From Rhizobium subbaraonis (GTDB taxonomy: Bacteria > Pseudomonadota > Alphaproteobacteria > Rhizobiales > Rhizobiaceae): DNA of 64,000 bases. This document shows, piece after piece, positions 8,583-17,992 of the stretch. Where the stretch lies: the NCBI RefSeq assembly GCF_900220975.1, contig NZ_OBQD01000002.1:368461-432460 (forward strand), given 5' to 3'. The position numbers were made by a program, and so were the translations under genes. The notes under the pieces were generated by a model, which had not been told where the DNA came from, ran no database searches, and saw only the letters and a list, made by a program, of their open reading frames with translations. Each line of letters starts with the position of its first letter. Within the stretch, counting starts at the first letter, position 1.

Positions 8583-9485
8583 CTATCTGCCGCGCGAAGA
8601 GGGTGGAAAGGCTGCGAGATGCTCCACGAGATCCAGGGCGGGGGCAGCCGGTTCCTCCTGCGACAGGGTGCAGATCGCAAGCCGGCGGACCGCCCAATCG
8701 TCCGTGAGCCGGACGATTGCCAGCTTCGGTGTTCCGCGATGCCGGCGCGCGGCCGTCTCCGGGACGATGCCAACCCCGACGCCTGCCGCCGCCATGCGGC
8801 AAATGCCCTCGAAATTGGCCACGCGCAGGCGCATCCTAAGCCTGTATCCCGCCTTGGCAGCCTGCAGTTCGATGTGATCCTGCAGCGCGCCGCTGGCAAG
8901 ACCGACAAAATGCCGATCGATGATCCGCGAGAAGGAAAGAGCCTTTTCTGCAGTGCAAGGATCGTCCGGCGCTGCGACCACGACCAGCCGGTCGACGGCG
9001 AACGGCCGCAGCGTGAGACCCGACGTGTCGACGGCATCGGAGAGGATGCCGATCTCCGCAAGGCCCGCCCGCACCGCACGGGCAATCTCGTTGCTTTGCC
9101 GCTCCTTCAGTTCCACATCGACCCGCGGATGCGCCGCCATCCAGGGCGCGAGGCGCGGCGGCAGCAGTTCCGCCACCGCCGCCGTGTTGGCATGCAGCCG
9201 GACCGTCGTACGCACGCTTGCCGCGTGTTCGGCAAGTTCGCCCCGCATCTGCCCCAATTGACGGTGGATAAGGCGGGCGTGATGGGCAAGCGCCTCGCCC
9301 GCCCTTGTCGGCGTCACGCCGCGCCGCCCGCGCTCCAGTAGTGCTACGCCGCCATCGGCTTCCAGGTCTCTCAGGCGTTCGCTGGCGGCAGACAGCGAAA
9401 GGCCGCAGTCCACCGCGCCACGGGTAATGCTGCCGGCGTCCACCACGGCGAGAAACAGCTTGAGGTCAATCAGGTCGAAGCGCAT
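8583..9485 (-). CDS. LysR-family regulator
   Basis: A protein of about 300 residues with the N-terminal winged helix-turn-helix (LKLFLAVVDAGSITRGAVDCGLSLSAASERLRDLE) and a LysR effector-binding domain of two Rossmann-like lobes. The ATG at 9485 (MRFDLIDLK) fits the family N-terminus; an ATG 12 bp upstream is also possible. It is transcribed away from the TauE/SafE-type gene, with a perfect dyad between them, so control of that transporter and of itself is the simplest reading. The polyol importer operon lies downstream on the same strand but has its own upstream region; control of it by this protein is possible but unsupported. Confidence 0.88.
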   Translation of the reverse strand: MRFDLIDLKLFLAVVDAGSITRGAVDCGLSLSAASERLRDLEADGGVALLERGRRGVTPTRAGEALAHHARLIHRQLGQMRGELAEHAASVRTTVRLHANTAAVAELLPPRLAPWMAAHPRVDVELKERQSNEIARAVRAGLAEIGILSDAVDTSGLTLRPFAVDRLVVVAAPDDPCTAEKALSFSRIIDRHFVGLASGALQDHIELQAAKAGYRLRMRLRVANFEGICRMAAAGVGVGIVPETAARRHRGTPKLAIVRLTDDWAVRRLAICTLSQEEPAAPALDLVEHLAAFPPSSRGR

Positions 9486-9506
9486 GGGCGGCAGCATAAC
9501 GCACGC

Positions 9507-9533
9507 CTAGCCTTCGGACCAGCCGAAGGCTAG
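9507..9533. promoter_or_regulatory. Perfect 11-bp dyad between LysR gene and transporter gene
   Basis: CTAGCCTTCGG, 5-bp spacer ACCAG, CCGAAGGCTAG: an uninterrupted inverted repeat in the 98-bp divergent interval. It has the place and symmetry expected of a LysR-type operator, but the arms also form a stable hairpin and there is no T-run, so a terminator is unlikely. Confidence 0.55.
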
Positions 9534-9583
9534 CTGCGATTCTTCCGCATTGCGTGGCGCCCGGAATGCACTATCCACGACGC

Positions 9584-10327
9584 ATGACCGTCGATCCGCT
9601 CATTCTCCCTGCTGTCGCCTTCATCACGTTCGCGGCCGCGGGCTTCGTGAAGCGCGTCACCGGCATGGGGCTGCCCACCGTGGCGATGGGACTGCTCGGA
9701 GCGCTGATCTCCCCGCTTGCCGCCGCCGGACTGCTGCTGGTTCCCTCTTTCGTCACCAATGTCTGGCAGTTGGCAACCGGCCCGGGCCTCGGCCCGTTGG
9801 TTCGCCGCTTCCGCAGCATGATGGTGGCGATCGTCGCAGGCACATTGGCCGGATCCGCGATGCTGGCGAGCGGCGATACGGACGCCACCACGAAGGCGCT
9901 GGGCGGCGTACTCGTCATCTATGCGGGTTATACGCTGCTGGCTCGTCAGATCCGAGTACCGCCGATGTTGGAGAGGTGGCTCTCGCCGGCCGCCGGTCTT
10001 GCGACCGGCCTCGTCGCGGGTGCGACGGGCGTCTTCGTGATCCCGGCCGTGCCCTATCTCCAGTCGCTCGAACTCGAGAAGGACGAGCTCGTCCAGACGC
10101 TCGGCCTGTCCTTCACCGTGTCGACCGTTGCTCTGGCTGCTGCACTCATCTGGCGGGGCGCATTTCGTGCCGACAATCTGGTGCTGTCGCTGCTGTCCGT
10201 GGTTCCCGCGCTGGCCGGCATGTGGGTCGGCCAGCGCGTCCGCGACAGGGTCAGCCCGCAAACGTTCCGCCTGTTCTTCCTGCTCGGGCTCGCGCTTCTC
10301 GGCGCCGAAATGGTGCTGCGGCCGTGA
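9584..10327 (+). CDS. TauE/SafE (TSUP) family membrane transporter
   Basis: The 247-residue protein has about seven to eight hydrophobic segments and the family features: FAAAGFVKRVTGMGLPTVAMGLLG near the N-terminus and its internal repeat GLATGLVAGATGVFVIPAVPYL near residue 140. The duplicated G-x-G-G/T-x-P pattern is typical of TSUP transporters (TauE, SafE), which move sulfite, sulfoacetate or other organosulfur anions and small carboxylates. The start ATG at 9584 is chosen because the first helix begins four residues later; an in-frame start 30 bp upstream would add a non-conserved tail. Substrate is not predictable from sequence. Confidence 0.82.
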   Translation: MTVDPLILPAVAFITFAAAGFVKRVTGMGLPTVAMGLLGALISPLAAAGLLLVPSFVTNVWQLATGPGLGPLVRRFRSMMVAIVAGTLAGSAMLASGDTDATTKALGGVLVIYAGYTLLARQIRVPPMLERWLSPAAGLATGLVAGATGVFVIPAVPYLQSLELEKDELVQTLGLSFTVSTVALAAALIWRGAFRADNLVLSLLSVVPALAGMWVGQRVRDRVSPQTFRLFFLLGLALLGAEMVLRP

Positions 10328-10384
10328 AAAGCTGGTGTCACCCGCCGAAACGTGCCGGCGGGCGGAGCTTCGGATCAGCGTCCC

Positions 10385-11026
10385 TCAGGCCACGGAGCGG
10401 ATCTCGACCTCAGCGGCTTCGATCCGCCGGCGATAGGAGATCAGGTCCTCGATCGATACGAGAAGAAGGTTGTGCTTTTCGGCGAACGCCTTCAGCTGTG
10501 GCAGGCGCGCCATGGTACCGTCGTCGTTGGCGATCTCGCAGATCACCCCGGAAGGCGCAAGTCCCGCCAGGCGGGCGAGATCGACGGCAGCCTCGGTGTG
10601 GCCCGGCCGGCCGAGCACGCCGTGTGGATTGGCCCGCAGCGGGAAGATATGGCCCGGTCGCGCGAAATCTTCCGGCTTCGACGCCTCGTCCACGAGCGCG
10701 CGGACGGTCGCCGCACGCTCGGCGGCGGAAATGCCGGTCGTCGTGGTCGGAAGGTAGTCGACCGACACCGTGAACGCCGTCTTGTGGGAATCGGTATTGT
10801 TGGGAACCATCAACGGGATATCGAGCGCATCAAGCCGCGCGCCTTCCATCGACACGCAGATCAGCCCGCGCGCATGGTTCATCATGAAGGCGATCGAGGC
10901 GGGGGTTACGGTCTGCGAGGCGATGACGATATCGCCTTCGTTCTCCCGGTCCTCGTCATCCACGACCACAACCATCTCGCCGCGGCCGATTGCTGCGATC
11001 GCATCTTCAATTTTCGAAAGCGTCAT
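10385..11026 (-). CDS. ribB: 3,4-dihydroxy-2-butanone 4-phosphate synthase
   Basis: A 213-residue RibB: the acidic metal and substrate loop VVVDDEDRENEGD (about residues 20-32), then PNNTDSHKTAFTVSVD, and RPGHIFPLRA and RPGHTEAAVDL, all hallmark motifs. It makes the four-carbon unit of riboflavin from ribulose 5-phosphate. The protein stops after the RibB domain and has no GTP cyclohydrolase II (RibA) half. An FMN riboswitch lies in its leader, so expression should fall when FMN is plentiful. The gene stands alone here rather than in a rib operon, which is common for riboswitch-controlled ribB copies. Confidence 0.95.
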   Translation of the reverse strand: MTLSKIEDAIAAIGRGEMVVVVDDEDRENEGDIVIASQTVTPASIAFMMNHARGLICVSMEGARLDALDIPLMVPNNTDSHKTAFTVSVDYLPTTTTGISAAERAATVRALVDEASKPEDFARPGHIFPLRANPHGVLGRPGHTEAAVDLARLAGLAPSGVICEIANDDGTMARLPQLKAFAEKHNLLLVSIEDLISYRRRIEAAEVEIRSVA

Positions 11027-11145
11027 TTCCGTAGCCTTTCAAGGGTCCGCCAGCGAACTGGCCGTTTTGTACCGCTCGCAAGCGAGCGAAAATCCCTTGG
11101 GCGAACAAGCATCGGCAGCCTTCACACGGAAAGCGCCTGCCGCGT

Positions 11146-11292
11146 TGCTCTCTTCCATCCGGACTATACCGTCGGCTCCGGCCTCTCACCGGATCTGCTG
11201 ACCTTCCGGCTGTGGACCGGAAGCGCTCGCGGGCTCCGGAATTTCTCCCGATACCGCCGGTGGGGAATTGCACCCCGCCCTGAGAACGTCTC
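11146..11292 (-). ncRNA. FMN riboswitch (RFN element) in the ribB leader
   Basis: On the minus strand the leader contains the conserved blocks of the RFN element in order: TTCTCAGGGCGGGGTGCAAT, CCCCACCGGCGGTA, GTCAGCAGATCCGGTGAGA and GCCGACGGTATAGTCCGGAT, then GGAAGAGAG. The aptamer ends about 120 bases upstream of the ribB start. The following stretch can carry the expression platform; I do not see a clear terminator with T-run, so control of translation start is likelier. Confidence 0.93.
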
Positions 11293-11402
11293 CAACATAG
11301 GTCCAGACAGCCACCTATTGCAAGAGCGCGCGCCTGCGCAGCACGGCAAAAGAATGCCTGCCGCGGTGAACACAGCGTTCAGCCAGCATGTCCGCGGCGT
11401 TC

Positions 11403-12761
11403 TCACGGCGCCTTGCCGGCGAAGTCGCTGCGAACGATCCCGTGGCGCTGGAGCTTGTCGTAAAACGTCTTGCGCGGAATGCCGAGGGCGGCGACGGTCT
11501 GCTGTACGTTGCCTTCGAACGAGCGCAGCGTCTCGCGAATGATCTTCGCCTCGTAACTTTCGAGCCGTTCGGGAAGGGTTTCGGGCGGCCCATCGCCGGA
11601 GGCCGGCACATTCGCTGCGGTAGCCGCAGGCTCGAGGCCCAGGACGACACGCTCGGCGAAATGCGAAAGCTCCCTCACATTGCCGGGCCAGGCGTGCTCG
11701 GCCAGATGCCTCGCCGTCGCCGGCGACAGCTTTGGCACCGCACGCCCGAAGCGCCGTGCCGCGCGCTCGGCGAAATAGCTGAATAGCAACGGGACGTCCT
11801 CCCGCCGCTCCCGCAATGGCGGAATGGTGACGGCGACCACGTTGAGACGGTAATAGAGGTCTTCGCGAAATGTCCGGCGCTGCGACGGATCGCCGAGATC
11901 GACCTTGGCGGCAGCGACGACGCGCAGGTTCACCGGCCGGACCTCGTTGGTACCGAGCGGCGTGACTTCGCGCATTTCGAGAACCCGCAGCATCTGCACC
12001 TGGGCGGAAAGCGGCATGCTTTCTATCTCGTCCAAAAACAGCGTTCCCCCGCTCGAATGCTCGATCCGCCCGACGCGCTTCTTCTGGGCGCCGGTAAAGG
12101 CGCCGGGCTCGTGGCCGAAGAGCTCGCTTTCGATGATCTGTTCCGGCAGCGCCCCGCAGTTCAGTGCCACGAAATTGCCGCCCGACCGGTGGCTCCAGTC
12201 ATGCAGCAGGCGGGCGACGACCTCCTTGCCGCTGCCCGTTTCTCCGGTCACGAGCACGTCGACATCGGTCTCGGCGATCTGCCTCAGGGTCTGGCGAAGG
12301 CGCTCCATCGCCGGGGTCTGGCCGATCAACGGAAGATCGTCACCGGCAGCATTCGCAGCCTCGCGCAGGCGACGGTTCTCCATGACCAGCCGCCGCTTTT
12401 CCGCCGCACGTCGGACGCACTGGTTCAATTGCTCGGCCGGAAAAGGCTTGGCGATGAAATCATAGACGCCGTCGCGGATGGCGTTCACGGCCATCGGGAT
12501 ATCGCCGTGGCCCGTCACCAGGATCACAGGGATCTCCTCGTCGATGGCCCGGATGCGCTTGTAGAACTCCAGACCGTCCATGCCGGGCATGCGGATGTCG
12601 GAGACCACCACCCCCTCGAAGCCTGCGTCGATCGCCGGCAACGCCTTTGCCGCGGACGACAGCGGCACGACGTCGAAGCCTGAGAGCTGCAGCGTCTGCG
12701 CGGTCGCCCGCAGCAGGTCGCGGTCGTCGTCGACGAGCATCACCGGTGTTGAGGCGCTCAT
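11403..12761 (-). CDS. dctD: C4-dicarboxylate response regulator DctD (sigma-54 activator)
   Basis: A 452-residue NtrC-class regulator. Receiver domain at 1-120 with acidic pocket DDD near residue 11, phosphoacceptor Asp in [12 protein letters not shown], and Lys in AKPFP. The AAA+ domain has Walker A GETGSGKE, the sigma-54 contact loop GAFTGAQ and Walker [10 protein letters not shown] Fis-type helix-turn-helix closes the protein ([23 protein letters not shown]). It overlaps dctB by 4 bp. It should bind the dyads upstream of dctA when phosphorylated by DctB and open the sigma-54 promoter at 14745. Order and content match the rhizobial dctABD locus. Confidence 0.95.
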   Translation of the reverse strand: MSASTPVMLVDDDRDLLRATAQTLQLSGFDVVPLSSAAKALPAIDAGFEGVVVSDIRMPGMDGLEFYKRIRAIDEEIPVILVTGHGDIPMAVNAIRDGVYDFIAKPFPAEQLNQCVRRAAEKRRLVMENRRLREAANAAGDDLPLIGQTPAMERLRQTLRQIAETDVDVLVTGETGSGKEVVARLLHDWSHRSGGNFVALNCGALPEQIIESELFGHEPGAFTGAQKKRVGRIEHSSGGTLFLDEIESMPLSAQVQMLRVLEMREVTPLGTNEVRPVNLRVVAAAKVDLGDPSQRRTFREDLYYRLNVVAVTIPPLRERREDVPLLFSYFAERAARRFGRAVPKLSPATARHLAEHAWPGNVRELSHFAERVVLGLEPAATAANVPASGDGPPETLPERLESYEAKIIRETLRSFEGNVQQTVAALGIPRKTFYDKLQRHGIVRSDFAGKAP

Positions 12762-14608
12762 TTTCCAGCCTTTCGCAAATGTACGCGGAAGCGCGCTCCG
12801 TCTGCCCCGCTCTCCACCTCGATGCGCCCGCCATAGTCGGCAATGATGTCCTTGGAGATGACGAGGCCGAGGCCGAGGCCTTTCTCCTTGGAGGTGTTGA
12901 AGGGCTCGAAAAGAACATCGAGGATTTCCGTCGCAATGCCGGGACCATTGTCTTCGACGGCGACCACGACTTCGCCGTCCGCCTGACAGACGGTGACGCC
13001 GACGCGCCCGTCCGGCCGGTCCTCAACCGCCTCCAGCGCGTTCTGGAAGAGATTGATGAAGACCTGCTCGAGCCTCAGCCGGTTTCCCATCACCTCCAGA
13101 CCAGGCGGCGGCATTTCGATTGCGAGCCGCTCCAGGCGTCCGGTGAAGCGGCTGCGCAGAAGCATCACCGCGCCGTCGATAACGTCCGCCAGCGCAACGG
13201 GCGCGGCCTCCGCGCGGCCCTTGCGCGCCAGCGCCTTGAGGTCGGCGGTTATCGCACCGATCCGCTCCGTCAGACCGGCGATCAGTTCGAGGTTTTCGAT
13301 CGCCGGGACGGTCTGTTGCCGCTCCAGGAAGACCTTCGAATTGTCGGCATAGGCGCGGATGGTCGCGACCGGCTGGTTGATCTCGTGGGCAACGCCGGCA
13401 GCGACCTGCCCTAGGATCGCCAGCCGGTTGGCATGGACGAGATCCTGCTGCACCGTCTGCAACTGGGCCTCGGTGGCGCGGTGACCGGAAATCTCCGCCT
13501 GCAGCCGATCGCGTGCAAGGCTGAGATCGGCGGTGCGCTCGATCACACGCCGTTCGAGATCTTCGCGCGCCCGCTGCTCGCGCACGCGTGCCGCAATCAG
13601 CCCCTCTCGCCGGCGCAGCCAAATCGCTGCCGCAAGAAGCAGTCCGCCAAGCCCGAGGAGGGCGGCAAGCCGTGCCTCCCGCTCGGCCGCCGCAACCGCC
13701 GCGTCGATCGGCGCCAGATACTCGAACTGCCACGGCGTGGAAGCCACCGGGGCGACGAGCCGAAGGTAATCCTCCGCCTTGCTCCCCGGAAGCACTGTGC
13801 GCACCACGCTGGTTCCGTCTCCGAGCCGCTCGACCTGCGCGAAGGGCAGGGGCACCAATGGCGCCTCGCCGAACTGCAGGCTTCGGCGAATGGCCGCCAG
13901 CCTCTCCGGCGGCAGCGGCATCGTCGTCATGAAACGCCAGGATGGAATGCTCGTAATCAGCACCACATTGTTTGCGTCGGTGACGTAGGAGGGGCGCTGC
14001 GTGTCGCGCCAGGCGCTTTCCAGCTGGTCGAACTCCATCTTGACGACGACGACGCCGAGTGGCGCCTCGGCCGGGCCGACGCGATGGGAAATGTAGAGCC
14101 CGGGGCGCTTGCTGATGTTGCCGAGGGCGAAATGCTCCGCCGTACCGTCCTTCATCGCCTTGGAAAAGTACTCGCGGAAGGAATAGTCGATGCCGACGAA
14201 GCTCGTCGGCTCGCGCCAGTTGCTGGCGGCAATGGCAACGCCCGTCGTGTCGATGACGTAGAGCACCGACGCGCTGGTCCCGACCACCAGATCCTCGAGC
14301 TTCCGGTCCAGCGCCTGCCGGCTGGTCGCATCGCCGGACGCCAGGGTTTCCTGCACGTCGCGGTCAAGCGACAGCACGAAGGGCAGCGCGCGCGGGCGCT
14401 CGAGCACGGCGCGAAGCAGGGAGATCTTAAGGTTCGCCTCGGCACGCCCCTGCGCCTCCAGCGAGGACAGGGCTGAAGCCCGCCCATAGATCCCCGCGAA
14501 ATGCACCGTCGCGAGGAAGAGAACGAGCGCAATCAACGCAAAGAGCAGCCACGTCCGCCTGATCCACCGGCGCGACCCGGCGAACATGGATGAGATGGCC
14601 TCGATCAT
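12758..14608 (-). CDS. dctB: C4-dicarboxylate sensor histidine kinase DctB
   Basis: About 616 residues: transmembrane helix near 20-40, a large periplasmic double-PAS-like (Cache) sensor domain to about 300, a second helix ([18 protein letters not shown]), a coiled coil and then the kinase core. The phosphorylated histidine lies in [22 protein letters not shown] box [13 protein letters not shown] boxes DNGPGI and [12 protein letters not shown] follow. The ATG at 14608 is preferred to the in-frame ATG at 14626, because the latter would sit inside a probable DctD site. It senses succinate, malate or fumarate, probably together with DctA. Stop overlaps dctD start by 4 bp. Confidence 0.95.
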   Translation of the reverse strand: MIEAISSMFAGSRRWIRRTWLLFALIALVLFLATVHFAGIYGRASALSSLEAQGRAEANLKISLLRAVLERPRALPFVLSLDRDVQETLASGDATSRQALDRKLEDLVVGTSASVLYVIDTTGVAIAASNWREPTSFVGIDYSFREYFSKAMKDGTAEHFALGNISKRPGLYISHRVGPAEAPLGVVVVKMEFDQLESAWRDTQRPSYVTDANNVVLITSIPSWRFMTTMPLPPERLAAIRRSLQFGEAPLVPLPFAQVERLGDGTSVVRTVLPGSKAEDYLRLVAPVASTPWQFEYLAPIDAAVAAAEREARLAALLGLGGLLLAAAIWLRRREGLIAARVREQRAREDLERRVIERTADLSLARDRLQAEISGHRATEAQLQTVQQDLVHANRLAILGQVAAGVAHEINQPVATIRAYADNSKVFLERQQTVPAIENLELIAGLTERIGAITADLKALARKGRAEAAPVALADVIDGAVMLLRSRFTGRLERLAIEMPPPGLEVMGNRLRLEQVFINLFQNALEAVEDRPDGRVGVTVCQADGEVVVAVEDNGPGIATEILDVLFEPFNTSKEKGLGLGLVISKDIIADYGGRIEVESGADGARFRVHLRKAGK

Positions 14609-14617
14609 CCGCCATTC

Positions 14618-14668
14618 TGAGCACAAATCCGCACATTTCTCAAGATGATTTGTGCGGACTTTCGCACA
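14618..14668. promoter_or_regulatory. Tandem dyads, probable DctD upstream activating sites
   Basis: TGTGCG-N6-CGCACA at 14651-14668 is a perfect dyad. A related imperfect copy, TGAGCA-N6-CGCACA, occupies 14618-14635. The centres are 33 bp apart (three helical turns), so two dimers would bind on the same face. They lie about 75-130 bp upstream of the sigma-54 promoter of dctA, the usual place for tandem DctD sites. Confidence 0.85.
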
Positions 14669-14744
14669 TTATCACCTAGAGCGTCATAACAAGCAATCGC
14701 TGAAATTGTTTATATTCAACGTCTTATTGCAACATTTCGCATTC

Positions 14745-14760
14745 TGGCACGCCGTTTGCT
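14745..14760 (+). promoter_or_regulatory. Sigma-54 promoter of dctA
   Basis: TGGCAC-GCCGT-TTGCT matches the -24/-12 consensus exactly, with GG (14746-14747) and GC (14758-14759) separated by 10 bp. It lies about 70 bp upstream of the dctA start and downstream of the paired dyads, so the DctB/DctD pair should control it. Confidence 0.93.
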
Positions 14761-14830
14761 GACCTCCCGACCATACCAGCCATCCGCCCCGGGAAGAGCC
14801 AATAGTGGTGAGGGCACGAAGGAGGACATC

Positions 14831-16162
14831 ATGAACATTGCATCTGCATCAGAGGCACCGCGCGCGCCGCTGCCTTTCTACCGGCACCTCTATTTCCAGG
14901 TCATCGTCGCGATCATCGCCGGCATGCTGGTCGGCCACTACTATCCGGAATTCGGCGCCAGCCTGAAGCCGCTCGGCGACGCCTTCATCAAGCTGGTGAA
15001 GATGATTATCGCTCCGGTGATCTTCCTCACGGTCGCGACCGGCATCGCCGGCATGTCCGACCTGAAGAAGGTCGGCCGCGTAGCCGGCAAGGCGATGATC
15101 TACTTCCTGACGTTTTCCACGCTCGCCCTTGTGGTCGGCATGGTAGTGGCAAACGTCGTCCAGCCCGGCGCCGGCATGAACATCGATCCGGCGACGCTAG
15201 ATGCCAATGCGGTATCGAGCTACGCCGCCAAGGCGCATGAATCGACGATCACCGGCTTCCTGATGAACGTCATCCCGCAGACGATCGTCGGCGCGTTCGC
15301 CGATGGCGATATCCTGCAGGTGCTGTTCTTCTCCGTCCTGTTCGGCATCGCGCTCGGAATGGTGGGCGACCACGGCAAGCCGGTCGTCGATTTCCTCCAC
15401 GCGCTGACCGCGCCGATCTTCCGGCTCGTGGCGATCCTGATGAAGGCTGCACCGATCGGCGCCTTCGGCGCGATGGCCTTCACCATCGGCAAGTACGGGA
15501 TCGGTTCGGTCGCCAATCTGGCGTTCCTGATCGCCACCTTCTACATCACCTCGCTGCTGTTCGTGTTCGTCGTGCTCGGAGCAGTCGCCCGCTACAACGG
15601 CTTCTCCGTCGTGGCGCTCATCCGCTACATCAAGGAAGAGCTTTTGCTCGTGCTCGGCACCTCGTCGTCGGAGGCCGCCCTGCCAGGGCTGATGCAGAAG
15701 ATGGAGCGCGCCGGCTGCAAGCGCTCGGTCGTCGGCCTCGTGATCCCCACCGGCTACTCGTTCAACCTCGACGGCACCAACATCTACATGACCCTCGCAG
15801 CGCTCTTCATCGCGCAGGCTGTCGGCATCGACCTGTCGATCGGCGACCAGATCCTGCTGCTGCTCGTCGCGATGCTGAGTTCCAAGGGTGCTGCCGGCAT
15901 CACCGGCGCCGGTTTCATCACGCTCGCTGCGACGCTTTCCGTCGTGCCGTCCGTTCCGGTCGCAGGCATGGCGCTGATCCTCGGCATCGACCGGTTCATG
16001 TCGGAGTGCCGCGCGCTGACGAACTTCGTCGGCAACGCCGTCGCCACCATCGTCGTGGCTCGCTGGGAAAACGAACTGGACGTGGAAAAGCTCAACGAGG
16101 CGCTGGCAGGACGGCCGGCGGAAGAGCAGACCCCTGTTCCCTCGCTGCAACCAGCAGAATAA
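14831..16162 (+). CDS. dctA: C4-dicarboxylate:cation symporter DctA
   Basis: A 443-residue DAACS-family symporter that brings succinate, fumarate and malate across the inner membrane. Signature segments are all present: [16 protein letters not shown] (re-entrant loop HP1), the unwound helix [38 protein letters not shown] (HP2) and [25 protein letters not shown]. The ATG at 14831 follows an AAGGAGGA ribosome-binding site. Divergent from dctBD; in root nodules of legumes this transporter is needed for nitrogen fixation, though nothing here proves a symbiont. A strong terminator follows. Confidence 0.97.
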   Translation: MNIASASEAPRAPLPFYRHLYFQVIVAIIAGMLVGHYYPEFGASLKPLGDAFIKLVKMIIAPVIFLTVATGIAGMSDLKKVGRVAGKAMIYFLTFSTLALVVGMVVANVVQPGAGMNIDPATLDANAVSSYAAKAHESTITGFLMNVIPQTIVGAFADGDILQVLFFSVLFGIALGMVGDHGKPVVDFLHALTAPIFRLVAILMKAAPIGAFGAMAFTIGKYGIGSVANLAFLIATFYITSLLFVFVVLGAVARYNGFSVVALIRYIKEELLLVLGTSSSEAALPGLMQKMERAGCKRSVVGLVIPTGYSFNLDGTNIYMTLAALFIAQAVGIDLSIGDQILLLLVAMLSSKGAAGITGAGFITLAATLSVVPSVPVAGMALILGIDRFMSECRALTNFVGNAVATIVVARWENELDVEKLNEALAGRPAEEQTPVPSLQPAE

Positions 16163-16198
16163 TTCCTCCCAGGGAAGACCGGCCGAAGGGCCAGCAAG

Positions 16199-16226
16199 AA
16201 GGCCCGCCTCCACAGGCGGGCCTTTT
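16199..16226 (+). terminator. Rho-independent terminator of dctA
   Basis: AAGGCCCGCCT, 4-base loop CCAC, AGGCGGGCCTT followed by TT: an 11-bp perfect stem about 37 bp after the dctA stop. The T-run is short (TTTT in total). Confidence 0.85.
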
Positions 16227-16348
16227 CGCGCGTCGGGCAAGGAATTGGCGTAAGGCGCTGTTTTCGCGCGGCGTCTGCCGAATGTCGCTTCGCTTGTTAA
16301 GCTTTATGCGTTAACGGTAGTGCGATCATCCGCACCGCGCTTCCATCC

Positions 16349-17401
16349 ATGCAACAGCATATCCAACCACCCGAGATTGCGATTACCGCGGGGGCGGCCC
16401 AGGGCGGGGCGTCCTTCGCGGTATTTGAGTACGCTTGCGCTCCGGTGTTCGACGCCTGGATGACCGACCAGGCGGAGACCGCGACCTTCGATGTGCAGTT
16501 CCACAGCGCCCAGATCGGTCGGATGATCCTCGGCCTCGCCGGCATGACCGGCGCGCATTACCGATACGAGCGGAACGAGCGCAAGGTCGCGCAGACGGGG
16601 CTGGAACTCGTCCTCGTGCAGATGATCACCGAAGGTTCCGACGTGCGTATTGTCGGCGGGCGCGAGATCGTTTCGCGGCCGGGCGACATCTTCATCAGCG
16701 ACCTCACGCGGACCATCGCCACCACGACCCAGCACTGCCGCAACGTCACGGTCGCAGTGCCTCGCGCGCTGATATCCGACAGCGAGGTCGATCTTGATCG
16801 CCTGCACGACAGGGTGCTCATGGCAGACACCACCGCGGCGCGCCTGTTTGCATCGCATCTCGCCACGACGTGGCGCGAACGCCACAGCATCGGCGCCGGC
16901 GAGACGGAAATGGTGGCGCAGGCCACCGGCCAGTTGCTGGCGAGCCTCGCGCTCTCAACCGCCAGCCGGGAAGACGTGCAGCGTAGCATATCGGCCTCCG
17001 TTCTCGTCCGCGTCTGCCGCTACATCGACGACAACCTCGGCCGCGCCGACCTCGGCCCCGACCTGATTTGCCGCGAAATGGGCCTTTCCCGGGCAGCGCT
17101 CTACCGCCTGTTCGAACCGCTGGAAGGGGTGGCCCGCCACATTCGCAATCGCCGCCTCGTCCGGGTTTTTCGCTCCTTGACCTCCCGGCGCATCGAGGTC
17201 CGGACGATTGCCGAAATCGCCTATGCGCACGGATTCTTTGACATGTCCGCCTTCATCCGCGCCTTCAAGGCGCGCTACGGGATGACGCCCAGTGACGCGC
17301 GGACGATGGCCGCGATGCTGCCGCCGGAAGCTGCGCCAAACGGCATTGAAGAGGGCGGCAGCCTGCTCCGCCACTGGATCACGGCGATCGGCACGACCTG
17401 A
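16349..17401 (+). CDS. AraC-family regulator
   Basis: 350 residues. The C-terminal third carries the double helix-turn-helix of AraC proteins: LGPDLICREMGLSRAALYRLFEPLEG and then IAEIAYAHGFFDMSAFIRAFKARYGMTPSDAR, ending with the usual Pro-Ser-x-x-R block. The N-terminal 200 residues resemble the AraC-binding-like domain (cupin-like; DIFISDLTRT pattern) of regulators such as FeaR. It stands between the dctA terminator and a convergent small gene, so its target is not evident from position. A divergent partner is missing, and control of the Cache/channel operon 600 bp away is possible. Confidence 0.85.
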   Translation: MQQHIQPPEIAITAGAAQGGASFAVFEYACAPVFDAWMTDQAETATFDVQFHSAQIGRMILGLAGMTGAHYRYERNERKVAQTGLELVLVQMITEGSDVRIVGGREIVSRPGDIFISDLTRTIATTTQHCRNVTVAVPRALISDSEVDLDRLHDRVLMADTTAARLFASHLATTWRERHSIGAGETEMVAQATGQLLASLALSTASREDVQRSISASVLVRVCRYIDDNLGRADLGPDLICREMGLSRAALYRLFEPLEGVARHIRNRRLVRVFRSLTSRRIEVRTIAEIAYAHGFFDMSAFIRAFKARYGMTPSDARTMAAMLPPEAAPNGIEEGGSLLRHWITAIGTT

Positions 17402-17419
17402 AGCGGCGGGCGCCGGTCT

Positions 17420-17770
17420 TCAGCCCGGCACCATCGACGTTGTGATCGTTACCGGGACACCCGGCGTCACCGCCCTGCATGCCGCAACCGTTCCCCCGAT
17501 CAGCACGGCGACATTGATCCTGCCGGCCTTGGGATTGCAAATCCATTCCGCAACGCCGTCGGGCAGGCAATGGAAGACCTGTTCGCGGCCATCCGTCATG
17601 GGCTTGATCTTGAAGTTTGCATTTTCGCGCCAATCCGGGGCGACCTGCGCCAGGGTCTCGTGGCACTCGGCGATCGAAGCCGCCGGCTTCTCGTAGAGCA
17701 CCGGATTCCCGGCCAGGGCCGGCAGCGAATGGGCAAGCGCGATCGTTACGGCTGCAAGACGGATCTTCAT
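17420..17770 (-). CDS. Small secreted protein with four cysteines, unknown function
   Basis: From the ATG at 17770 the product has 116 residues with a clear signal peptide (MKIRLAAVTIALAHSLPALA, cut after ALA). The mature part has four Cys residues (AECHE, FHCLPD, WICNPK, AACRA), which could make two disulfides in the periplasm. I do not recognise a family. The upstream reading frame is open for another 45 bp but only this start gives a signal peptide. It is divergent from the Cache/channel operon, with a 222-bp shared promoter interval, and convergent with the AraC gene (18 bp apart). Confidence 0.7.
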   Translation of the reverse strand: MKIRLAAVTIALAHSLPALAGNPVLYEKPAASIAECHETLAQVAPDWRENANFKIKPMTDGREQVFHCLPDGVAEWICNPKAGRINVAVLIGGTVAACRAVTPGVPVTITTSMVPG

Positions 17771-17868
17771 TGCATTCCTCTGTGCGGAAAGGCAGGTGCG
17801 GCGAGGGTCTGGCAATCTCTATTCGCGCGTGCCGCCCCGTGTCGATCGGCGGGAACGGGCAGGCTTGC

Positions 17869-17899
17869 AATTGAGACGGAATGCCAACGAATTGAGACG
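17869..17899. repeat. Direct repeat AATTGAGACG, 21 bp apart
   Basis: AATTGAGACG occurs at 17869-17878 and again at 17890-17899. A 21-bp pitch equals two helical turns. It sits in the divergent interval about 95-125 bp upstream of the Cache receptor start, a typical place for an activator that binds tandem half-sites. Confidence 0.5.
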
Positions 17900-17992
17900 C
17901 AGGCCAAATCCGGGCGCGTTTACCCGCCGATCGGCCGTGCCTATGGTCCCTTGAATTGGCGGCGCGTTCCGCCAGCTTCGCCGGAACACCGC

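Noticed and set aside
11291..11402. Possible small gene between dctD and the riboswitch
   Set aside because: Short open frames have no ribosome-binding site and overlap the FMN aptamer, whose conserved blocks explain the sequence.
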